Assembly: GCA_013693795.1 (NCBI GenBank)
Contig: CP059258.1
Location: 3,972,723 to 3,978,446 of the forward strand
Reading direction: 5' to 3'
Length of the DNA: 5,724 nucleotides
From: Anaerolineae bacterium
GTDB taxonomy: Bacteria > Chloroflexota > Anaerolineae > SSC4 > Amarolineaceae
Below are positions 1 through 5,405 of the stretch, one piece after another. Position 1 is the stretch's first letter, and each line of letters opens with the position of its first letter. The notes beneath the pieces were generated by a model. The model made no database searches. It was not told the origin of the DNA and was given only the letters and a program-made list of their open reading frames with translations. The position numbers and the translations under genes were made by a program.

Positions 1-621
1 GGGCAGCGCCGCCTCCACGGTTGCGCCGTCGCCGATGGCCACGCCGGTGGCCCGCTCAATGACGATGTTGTAGACCGCGCCGCCGCCCTGCGTCTCCAGC
101 CGCGCCAGCCGGTCGCCGATGGCGGCCAGGTCACGCGTCTGGTCTTGCAGCAGGGTTTGCAGCGCAATGACCCGCCCCAGGTTGACCTGGTTGAAGAGCG
201 GGCTGCCCGGCTGGCTGGCCTCGCGCAGCAGCGCCTCGGTCAGGCCGCGGTGAAAGGCGGTCAGCGCCCGGTCGAAGTCTGCCGGGAAGGTCTCGCTGTC
301 GAACTGCTCGTCGAAGCGTTGGCCCAGCGCGGGCAGATCGGGCAGGGACGCGCCGGCCAACGCCATGTCAAGCAGCGCCTGCGCCACAACCGGCTCCGCC
401 ACAAACTGGCGCAAAATGTCATCGAGCAGGGTCTGATGCTCGCGGTCCAGATCGGCGGCCACGGCCTCCAGCATGGCGCGGAAGCCGGCTTCATAGCTGG
501 CCCGCAGCGCGCTCTGGGCCGGCTCGCCCAGAGCCAGCGTCTTGAGCTGACCGCCGGTCCTCAACAGGTCATAGGCCAGGCCGGCAGCCAGATTAACGAG
601 GAAATCCACGGGGATCGACAT
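1..621 (-). CDS. N-terminal part of a STAND/NACHT-like NTPase-type protein (partial)
   Basis: The frame is open from an ATG at 621-619 to the left edge (207 codons, no stop), so the C-terminal part lies outside the window. A GGGAG Shine-Dalgarno sequence sits 8 bases before the ATG, and codon use is clean (G/C-rich third positions). The protein begins MSIPVDFLVNLAAGLAYDLL. A mostly helical acidic region follows (residues 1-150: LLDDILRQFV, LLDMALAGASLPDLPALGQ, DFDRALTAFHRGL). Then comes a short coiled-coil-like stretch (about 152-175: LQDQTRDLAAIGDRLARLE) and the motif YNIVIERATGVAIGDGATV (about 184-202). To my recollection this layout occurs at the start of large bacterial STAND proteins that continue into NACHT or similar NTPase domains with C-terminal sensors. 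The NTPase part is not visible, so the class is inferred. Such proteins often act in defence or signalling in the cytoplasm. It is the only long undamaged frame here and has its own promoter at 668-696. Confidence 0.72.
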   Translation of the reverse strand, partial: MSIPVDFLVNLAAGLAYDLLRTGGQLKTLALGEPAQSALRASYEAGFRAMLEAVAADLDREHQTLLDDILRQFVAEPVVAQALLDMALAGASLPDLPALGQRFDEQFDSETFPADFDRALTAFHRGLTEALLREASQPGSPLFNQVNLGRVIALQTLLQDQTRDLAAIGDRLARLETQGGGAVYNIVIERATGVAIGDGATVEAALP

Positions 622-667
622 AGGGGACGCTCCCATCTATGCAGCGGCGGTTGACAGCAATGCCGCG

Positions 668-696
668 ATTATAGCATCGAACGTTGCCGTGGGCAA
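668..696 (-). promoter_or_regulatory. Sigma70-type promoter for the STAND-like gene
   Basis: Read on the minus strand, TTGCCC (696-691), a 17-base spacer (690-674) and a perfect TATAAT (673-668) form a near-consensus sigma70 promoter. Transcription would start near 661, leaving a leader of about 40 bases before the ATG at 621. It lies in the non-homologous 3' tail of the recombinase relic, so the STAND-like gene is probably transcribed independently of that relic. Confidence 0.66.
684..696. promoter_or_regulatory. Palindrome over the -35 box, possible operator
   Basis: TTGCC-N3-GGCAA is a perfect 5-bp inverted repeat with a 3-base centre, overlapping the -35 box of the promoter at 668-696. 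The position suits a repressor or activator site for the STAND-like gene. A 5-bp arm can occur by chance, so the operator role is inference. Confidence 0.35.
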
Positions 697-1393
697 GTGC
701 GATCTGCCAATCGCTCGGCGGCTGGCGTAGCACGTCTCTTCGATGTCGCCCAACGGCCCGCGCTGGCCGAGGAACAGGTGGTCGCCCTGGTCGGCCGGCC
801 GCACCTGTATATACGCGGCCAACGCCTGGCGGGCCTCCTTGTGGCGCGGAACCTCGCGATACTTCATCCCCTTGCCCGAACGTACGATGACTTTCGCGGC
901 CTTGCCATTCAGCGCCAGATCGTCGAGCCGCAGCGCCGCCACCTCCCCTACTCGCAGACCGGTGTAGAGCAGCAGGTTCAGCATCGCCTCGTCGCGCAGC
1001 GCGGCGATCACGGACGGCGTGACAACCTCCCCAGCCCTGGCGACCGCAAGTTGCCGCTGGCCCGCCGCGGTTCGCTGCAGCCGGTAGACCTCCTGCGCCG
1101 ATAGCGCCTTGGGTACGCGGCGGTCCTGCTTGACCCCTTGCAGGGTCAGCGCCGGGTTCGTCGTCGCCAGTTTCTCCTCGATCGCCCAGTTGAAGAACGT
1201 GCGCAGCGCGGCCAGCGGCCGGTTGATGCCGGCCGGCTTGCGTCCCTGGTCGAGCAGGTACTCCCGGTATTTCTTCACGTCAAAGAAGGTAACGGCGATC
1301 AGCTCAACGGCCTCCCCAGGCGTTCCGCCAGCCAGGCGAAGAACGCGGCCACATCGCCGGTATAGGCCTCGACCGTGTGTTCGCTGCGATCTA

Positions 1394-1868
1394 GACGCCC
1401 GACTTTAGCCCATGCCGCGGGTACGCGCCCGTCCCGTAGGGACGCCCGATTTTAGGGGCGAACGCCCCGACGCGGCGGAAGGAGCGGCGCGAGATCGCGT
1501 CCCGTAGGGACGCCCGACTTTAGCCCATGCCGCGTGGGATACGCGCCCGTCCCGTAGGGACGCCCGATTTTAGGGGCGAACGCCCCGACGCGGCGGAAGG
1601 TACGGCGCGGATCGCGTCCCGTAGGGACGCCCGACTTTAGCCCATGCCACGGGGATACACGCCCGTCCCGTAGGGACGGTTGACTCTAGGGGCGAACGTC
1701 TCGACGGGGTGCGAGAATGCGCGTGCCTCGATGCGCAATTCAGGCGTCCCTACGGGACGCGGAGAACGCACGTGTATCGGGGCTAAATTCATGCACCCCT
1801 ACGGGGCGCGGTGCGGTCGATGGCGAATGTCGAACGTTCCGTCGGAGCGGAAGGTGCGGCGAGATCGC
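1394..1868. repeat. Higher-order unit 1 (A-B-A-B-A-C-D-E)
   Basis: Palindromes are at 1431, 1499, 1549, 1616, 1665, 1746 and 1795. The unit carries one extra A-B pair compared with the basic A-B-A-C-D-E unit. Its first A lacks most of the palindrome (CTAGACG in place of GTAGGGACG), and this is the seam with the recombinase relic. The stretch 1505-1691 matches 1875-2061 without a visible difference. Confidence 0.9.
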
Positions 1869-2241
1869 GTCCCATAGGGACGCCCGACTTTAGCCCATGC
1901 CGCGTGGGATACGCGCCCGTCCCGTAGGGACGCCCGATTTTAGGGGCGAACGCCCCGACGCGGCGGAAGGTACGGCGCGGATCGCGTCCCGTAGGGACGC
2001 CCGACTTTAGCCCATGCCACGGGGATACACGCCCGTCCCGTAGGGACGGTTGACTCTAGGGCCGAACGTCTCGACGGGGTGCGAGAATGCGCGCCGCGAT
2101 GCGCAATTCAGGCGTCCCTACGGGACGCGTGAGAACGCGTACGTGTATCGGGGCTAAATTCATGCACCCCTACGGGGCGCGGTGCGGTCGATGGCGAATG
2201 TCGAACGTTCCGTCGGAGCGGAAGGTGCGGCGCGAGATCGC
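1869..2241. repeat. Higher-order unit 2 (A-B-A-C-D-E), reference unit of 373 bp
   Basis: Palindromes are at 1869 (centre CAT instead of CGT), 1919, 1986, 2035, 2114 and 2165. This is the cleanest complete unit and defines the basic order. Confidence 0.9.
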
Positions 2242-2666
2242 GCCCCGTAGGGACGCCCAACTTTAGCCCATGCCGCGTGGGATACGCGCCCGTCCCGTAG
2301 GGACGCCCGATTTTAGGGGCGAACGCCCCGACGCGGCGGAAGGTACGGCGCGGGATCGCGTCCCGTAGGGACGCCCGACTTTAGCCCATGCCGCGTGGGA
2401 TACGCGCCCGTCTCGTAGGGACGGTTGACTCCAGGGGCGAACGTCTCGACGGGGCGCGAGAATGCGCGTGCCTCGATGCGCAATTCAGGCGTCCCTACGG
2501 GACGCGTGAACGCGTACGTGCATCGGGGCTAAATTCAGGCGTCCCTACGGGACGCGCGAACGCGTACGTGTATCGGGGCTAAATTCATGTGCCCCTACGG
2601 GGCACGGTGCGGTCGATGGCGAATGTCGAACGTTCCGTCGGAGCGGAAGGTGCGACGCGAGATCGC
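2242..2666. repeat. Higher-order unit 3 (A-B-A-C-D-D-E), D duplicated
   Basis: Palindromes are at 2242 (GCCCC left arm), 2292, 2360, 2410 (GTCTC left arm), 2491, 2541 and 2591. An additional 50-bp D module explains the length of 425. Only the second D is preceded by GGGGCTAAATTCAGGC, an inverted copy of the A tail. Confidence 0.9.
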
Positions 2667-3038
2667 GTCCCGTAGGGACGCCCGATTTTAGGGGCGAACG
2701 CCCCGACGCGGCGGAAGGTACGGCGCGGGATCGCGTCCCGTAGGGACGCCCGACTTTAGCCCATGCCACGTGGGATACGCGCCCGTCCCGTAGAGACGGT
2801 TGACTCTAGGGCCGAACGTCTCGACGGGGCGCGAGAATGCGTGCCTCGATGCGCAATTCCGCGTCCCTACGGGACGCGTGAGAACGCGTACGTGCATCGG
2901 GGCTAAATTCAGGCGTCCCTACGGGACGCGAGAACGTACGTGTATCGGGGCTAAATTCATGTGCCCCTACGGGGCACGGTGCGGTCGATGGCGAATGTCG
3001 AACGTTCCGTCGGAGCGGAAGGTGCGACGCGAGATCGC
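2667..3038. repeat. Higher-order unit 4 (B-A-C-D-D-E), first A missing
   Basis: Palindromes are at 2667, 2735, 2785 (right arm GAGAC), 2863, 2914 and 2963. The first A is lost and D is duplicated. The stretch 2591-2793 is identical by eye to 2963-3165 (offset 372), which points to recent tandem duplication. Confidence 0.9.
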
Positions 3039-3356
3039 GTCCCGTAGGGACGCCCGATTTTAGGGGCGAACGCCCCGACGCGGCGGAAGGTACGGCGCGG
3101 GATCGCGTCCCGTAGGGACGCCCGACTTTAGCCCATGCCACGTGGGATACGCGCCCGTCCCGTAGGGACGGTTGACTCCAGGGGCGAACGTCTCGACGGG
3201 GCGCGAATGCGTGCCTCGATGCGCAATTCACGTCCCTACGGGACGCGTGAACGCGTACGTGTATCGGGGCTAAATTCATGTGCCCCTACGGGGCGCGGTG
3301 CGGTCGATGGCGAATGTCGAGCGCTCCGTCGGAGCGGAAGGTGCGGCGCGGATCGC
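3039..3356. repeat. Higher-order unit 5 (B-A-C-D-E)
   Basis: Palindromes are at 3039, 3107, 3157, 3232 and 3282. The first A is missing. From here on, E carries GAGCGCTCCGTCGGAGCGG, with a perfect GCTCC-GTC-GGAGC hairpin, where earlier units have a weaker GTTCC left arm. Confidence 0.9.
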
Positions 3357-3728
3357 GTCCCATAGGGACGCCCGACTTTAGCCCATGCCGCGTGGGATAC
3401 GCCCGTCCCGTAGGGACGCCCGATTTTAGGGGCGAACGCCCCGACGCGGCGGAAGGTACGGCGCGGGATCGCGTCCCGTAGGGACGCCCGACTTTAGCCC
3501 ATGCCACGTGGGATACGCGCCCGTCCCGTAGGGACGGTTGACTCCAGGGGCGAACGTCTCGACGGGGCGCGAGAATGCGTGCCTCGATGCGCAATTCACG
3601 CGTCCCTACGGGACGCGTGAGAACGCGCACGTGTATCGGGGCTAAATTCATGTGCCCCTACGGGGCGCGGTGCGGTCGATGGCGAATGTCGAGCGCTCCG
3701 TCGGAGCGGAAGGTGCGGCGCGGATCGC
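3357..3728. repeat. Higher-order unit 6 (A-B-A-C-D-E)
   Basis: Palindromes are at 3357 (CAT centre), 3405, 3473, 3523, 3602 and 3654. It is a complete basic unit of 372 bp and shares the GCTCC hairpin variant of E with unit 5. Confidence 0.9.
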
Positions 3729-4048
3729 GTCCCATAGGGACGCCCGACTTTAGCCCATGCCGCGGGATACGCGCCCGTCCCGTAGAGACGGTTGACTCTA
3801 GGGCCGAACGTCTCGACGGGGCGCGAGAATGCGCGTGCCTCGATGCGCAATTCAGGCGTCCCTACGGGACGCGTGAGAACGCACGTGCATCGGGGCTAAA
3901 TTCAGGCGTCCCTACGGGACGCGCGAGCGTACGTGTATCGGGGCTAAATTCATGTGCCCCTACGGGGCACGGTGCGGTCGATGGCGGATGTCGAATGTCC
4001 CGACGCGGCGGAAGGTACGGCGCGGATCGCGTCCCGTAGGGACGCCCG
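3729..4048. repeat. Higher-order unit 7 (A-C-D-D-E) with hybrid E/B end and terminal palindrome
   Basis: Palindromes are at 3729, 3777 (right arm GAGAC), 3858, 3908, 3956 and the last at 4031. A-B is missing at the front. The final E switches after about 3992-4000 into the B sequence (CCGACGCGGCGGAAGG), as expected from recombination between modules. The last palindrome keeps only GCCCGG of its tail before transposase sequence begins near 4049. Confidence 0.88.
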
Positions 4049-4205
4049 GCTGTGTGAGAGCTTCGGCCTACACTTCCCCAGGGCGCATACAACCTGGGGT
4101 TTGTTCACTCGCATCAGCGCCAAGATAGCTGCCTATGACCTTGGCATTCTGATCAATCGACATTGTGACCGCCCCGACTTGGCGTTCCAGACACTCATCT
4201 TGTGA
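4049..4205 (+). pseudogene. C-terminal tail of an insertion-sequence transposase
   Basis: In the frame ending with TGA at 4203-4205, the last ~50 codons read CESFGLHF, then TTWGLFTRISAKIAAYDLGI, LINRHCDRPDLAF and QTLIL. The pattern 'xxKIAAYxLGxxINxxxxRPxxxxxxL(I/V)' is typical of the extreme C-terminus of DDE transposases. I lean towards IS982-like elements, with IS4-type families as alternatives. Everything upstream, including all catalytic acidic residues, has been replaced by the repeat array, so it is an inactive relic. The open frame continues back into the array only by chance. I see no clear terminal inverted repeat after the stop. Confidence 0.62.
4076..4099. repeat. Inverted repeat inside the transposase tail
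   Basis: CCCCAGG (4076-4082) and CCTGGGG (4093-4099) form a perfect 7-bp inverted repeat with a 10-base loop. No T-run follows, so it does not look like a terminator. Confidence 0.45.
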
Positions 4206-4243
4206 GTCATTGAGTCTCGGAACCAATATGCATCAAGCGTTTA

Positions 4244-4267
4244 GGGGTTAGGGGTTGGGGGTTGCGG
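4244..4267 (+). other. G-run cluster, possible G-quadruplex
   Basis: Runs of 4, 4 and 5 G separated by TTA and TT are followed by TTGC and GG. A full quadruplex with three tetrads lacks a fourth G-run, so a two-tetrad or intermolecular structure is more likely. It directly follows the transposase tail. Confidence 0.4.
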
Positions 4268-4340
4268 AGTTCGGTGCGGCCTGGCAGGCTCATTTTTGTG
4301 CGCCGAGTTTTTAGTAAACGGTCAGACCCCGGAACGAGCC

Positions 4341-4364
4341 AAAACCGCTCAAAACAGGCCAAAA
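4341..4364. other. Three A-tracts in 10-bp phase (predicted bent DNA)
   Basis: AAAA starts at 4341, 4351 and 4361 with C-rich spacers between them (CCGCTC, CAGGCC). A-tracts in helical phase curve DNA. No clear promoter is placed to use the curvature. Confidence 0.4.
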
Positions 4365-4517
4365 TCGCCTTCCGAGAGCCGACTATACCACACGTCACAG
4401 AGAGGGTCAACGCATAAGACAGATTATACGACGACTATCACTAAAAACTGTATCAATATTTATGTCAAATAGTGTTCGCGATAGCGATCTCGCAACCGGC
4501 TATTACGGCTCGCTTGT

Positions 4518-5038
4518 TTACGAGTATGTTGGCCCAGCGAGCGGCAGGCGAACTTCGATGATCGTCCCTTGGCCAGGAATGCCGTCGATCAGAAACTCGC
4601 CGCCCAACGCCTCCGCCCGCTCGCGCATATTGAGGACACCAGCGTGACCGTCTCGCGCCAGGGCCAGCAACTGGGCAGACTCAAAACCGCAACCGTCATC
4701 CTCGATCCGCAGGCTGAGTTCTTGCCCTGCCGCGTTCTGCACTGTTACGCGTACAGTGTGCGCACAGGCATGTTGCAGTATGTTATCGAAGGCTTGTTGG
4801 CAGATGCGGTACAAAGCTGTAGCCTGGATACGATCCAGCGCGGCCGGCAGGTTGCCTTCAAGCTCACAGGCAATCCCCTGCGCCGCCAGCTTGCGATACA
4901 TGGCTCCTGCAACGCCTGGGTATAATCTCCGACCCACAACTCCGGCGGCGAGATATCGTGCCGCAAGTTATGCAGCTCAAGCGACACCCGGCCAACCTTG
5001 CCGTAACACTCATCGAACAGATGCTGCACCTGCGCGGG
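4518..5038 (-). pseudogene. NarL-type sensor histidine kinase relic (HisKA_3 end plus HATPase)
   Basis: The C-terminal frame (stop at 4520-4518) contains the ATP-binding domain. The N-box is ALYRICQQAFDNILQHACA, the G1 box IEDDGCGFE, the G2 box GHAGVLNMRERAEALGGEF, and the end GIPGQGTIIEVRLPL. Upstream, another frame reads SLELHNLRHDISPPEL followed by GDYTQALQ, the end of a HisKA_3 dimerisation domain. The two frames join if one base is added near 4899-4907 (ALQEP-MYRKLAAQG). The 5' side stops at an in-frame TAA at 5041-5039. The phospho-accepting histidine motif and all sensor domains are missing, so it cannot signal. No LuxR-type response regulator is in the window. The family is known to pair with NarL/LuxR regulators by phosphotransfer in the cytoplasm. 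GTG at 5029-5027 is not a believable start. Confidence 0.8.
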
Positions 5039-5248
5039 TTACGGACCTACACCGTGCGCTGGACGCCCGTCCTGGGCGAGATCACCGAGGCGGACCGCAG
5101 CCGCGGCGTGGTCGAGCAGCCGGTGGCAACCATTCTCACCTTCCGCCAGGGCCACCGCACCGTGCGCCTGAGCAAGACGGTCGATGTGCGCATCAAGCTC
5201 GATCCCACCCGTCTGCGACGCCGTGTGGACTCAAGCTGGATCTACTGA
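5030..5248 (+). pseudogene. 3' end of an unidentified protein gene
   Basis: I do not recognise the family. The last ~70 codons read TYTVRWTPVLGEITEADRSR, VVEQPVATILTFRQG, RTVRLSKTVDVRIKLDPTRL and RRRVDSSWIY, ending with TGA at 5246-5248. Third positions are strongly G/C and the protein looks soluble and basic, so this is probably real coding sequence. The frame stays open back to a GTG at 4958, but that stretch is the reverse strand of the kinase relic. The true homology therefore probably begins near 5030-5045, and the gene lost its 5' part there. An intact gene starting at ATG 5021 cannot be excluded. There is no good ribosome binding site before any candidate start. Confidence 0.45.
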
Positions 5249-5277
5249 TGGGCAAGACGCCGAAGGGATTGCTGTGA
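5248..5277 (+). CDS. Nine-codon frame coupled to the preceding stop (likely stub of a lost gene)
   Basis: TGATG joins the stop of the previous frame (5246-5248) to an ATG at 5248-5250, the one-base overlap usual in operons. The frame gives MGKTPKGLL and stops at 5277, just before the inverted-repeat element at 5284. It may be the first codons of a downstream partner whose remainder was removed. Chance is also plausible. Confidence 0.2.
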   Translation: MGKTPKGLL

Positions 5278-5283
5278 GAAGAC

Positions 5284-5364
5284 GTCAACGAATAGCAAAC
5301 GAATGAGCGAATCCGCGCTCGCCGCGGCTACGCTCATTCGTTGATTCGTTGCCAATTCGTTGAC
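5284..5364. repeat. 81-bp inverted-repeat (MITE-like) element
   Basis: Outer arms GTCAACGAAT (5284-5293) and ATTCGTTGAC (5355-5364) match perfectly. Inner arms AACGAATGAGCG (5298-5309) and CGCTCATTCGTT (5331-5342) also match perfectly. The 21-base centre contains a third stem, CCGCG-CTCGC-CGCGG. The right side has an extra GATTCGTTGCC, so the motif AACGAAT occurs twice on the left and three times inverted on the right. It lies between the stub at 5277 and the toxin promoter at 5373. No T-run follows, so a dispersed palindromic element is more likely than a terminator. Confidence 0.75.
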
Positions 5365-5372
5365 AGCCGTTC

Positions 5373-5401
5373 TTGACAATCATACGCCAATGGCGTATAC
5401 T
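5373..5401 (+). promoter_or_regulatory. Consensus sigma70 promoter of the toxin-antitoxin locus
   Basis: A perfect -35 TTGACA (5373-5378), a 17-base spacer (5379-5395) and TATACT (5396-5401) form a strong promoter, with transcription expected near 5408. A second TTGACA at 5360-5365 overlaps the end of the inverted-repeat element. The spacer and -10 box are covered by a perfect palindrome, as is usual for autoregulated toxin-antitoxin operons. Confidence 0.8.
5382..5398. promoter_or_regulatory. Operator O1 (palindrome ATACGCC-N3-GGCGTAT)
   Basis: ATACGCCAATGGCGTAT is a perfect inverted repeat with 7-bp arms. It covers the spacer and the first bases of the -10 box, so a bound protein would block RNA polymerase. 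The likely ligand is the downstream antitoxin, alone or with toxin (inference from toxin-antitoxin biology). Confidence 0.7.
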
Positions 5402-5405
5402 TCGA

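Larger units (their letters stand above)
637..1393 (-). pseudogene. Tyrosine recombinase/integrase relic, truncated at both ends and frameshifted
   Basis: The N-terminal SAM-like core-binding domain is split over two frames. The first holds SEHTVEAYTGDVAAFFAWLA (from about 1386) and stops at 1306-1304. The second resumes with ELIAVTFFDVKKYREYLLD and continues to 637. One added base near 1310-1316 (LG-K-AVELIAV) restores one frame. The catalytic domain shows the first arginine (YTGLRVGEVAALRLDDL) and the beta-hairpin lysine region (SGKGMKYREVP), then DHLFLGQRGPLG. After that, homology ends and about 36 unrelated codons lead to the stop. The HxxR motif, the late His/Trp and the nucleophilic tyrosine are all missing, so it cannot recombine DNA. 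At the 5' end no plausible start remains: the frame runs straight into the first repeat module at 1394. It is most like XerC/D-type or general phage/island integrases. A longer read may remove the frameshift but would not restore the missing ends. Confidence 0.85.
1394..4048. repeat. Array of 43 palindromes in A-E modules, ~372-bp higher-order period
   Basis: Forty-three complete copies of GTCCCGTAGGGAC or close variants occur here, plus a damaged copy at 1394. Twenty-six are in the GTA orientation and 17 in the inverted TAC orientation. Five modules are defined by what surrounds the palindrome. A is followed by CCCGACTTTAGCCCATGCC, B by CCCGATTTTAGGGGCGAACG and C by GTTGACTCTAGGG. D is inverted and preceded by AATTCAGGC; E is inverted with GCCCCTACGGGGC. 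The basic order A-B-A-C-D-E gives 373 bp and is repeated seven times with modules gained or lost. Spacings between palindromes are constant: A-B 48-50, B-A 67-68, A-C 48-50, C-D 75-81, D-D 50-51, D-E 48-52 and E to next 74-77 bases. Copies differ by 1-3 base indels, not multiples of three, so the short frames inside are not genes. No gene, promoter or known mobile element is recognised within it. Confidence 0.95.
4206..4517. other. Non-coding region with G-run cluster, phased A-tracts and AT-rich end
   Basis: No convincing gene lies here. A minus-strand frame at 4207-4410 has no recognisable domain and crosses the low-complexity G-run. Three runs of four or five G at 4244-4247, 4251-4254 and 4257-4261 are separated by TTA or TT, with a GG at 4266. 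Three AAAA tracts start at 4341, 4351 and 4361, exactly one helical turn apart. The last part (about 4420-4480) is markedly AT-rich compared with the rest of the window. I see no clear terminator for the kinase relic that ends at 4518. Confidence 0.6.

Noticed and set aside
145..654. Plus-strand frame of 169 codons
   Set aside because: It is the antisense shadow of the STAND-like gene, which has the better codon use, a Shine-Dalgarno site and a promoter.
697..1104. Plus-strand frames over the recombinase
   Set aside because: They are antisense of clear recombinase motifs (YTGLRVGEVAALRL) and have no domain of their own.
1680..4039. Open frames of 64-157 codons in the array, with peptide repeats such as GVPTGRD and RPVGT
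   Set aside because: They are translations of the palindromes in several frames on both strands. Indels of one to three bases between copies break any common frame, and no start signals accompany them.
1394..4048. CRISPR array
   Set aside because: The palindromes recur at ~50-80 base intervals, but the sequences between them are repeated themselves rather than unique, occur in both orientations, and no cas gene is present.
637..4048. Integron (integrase followed by attC sites)
   Set aside because: The recombinase lacks its catalytic C-terminus and shows no IntI-specific insert that I can see. The repeats lack paired core sites of the GTTRRRY type, and no cassette genes lie between them.
4207..4410. 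Minus-strand frame of 67 codons after the transposase tail
   Set aside because: It has no recognisable domain, crosses the G-run and A-tract sequences, and has no ribosome binding site. It may be part of a dispersed repeat.
4484..4517. Hairpin near GCGATAGCGATCTCGC as a terminator for the kinase relic
   Set aside because: The stem is only four bases with no T-run on the minus strand, too weak to call.
4756..5277. Plus-strand frame of 173 codons
   Set aside because: Its first two thirds are antisense of the kinase ATP-binding domain and its Ala/Arg/Pro-rich translation is typical of a shadow. Only its last nine codons were kept, as a possible stub.
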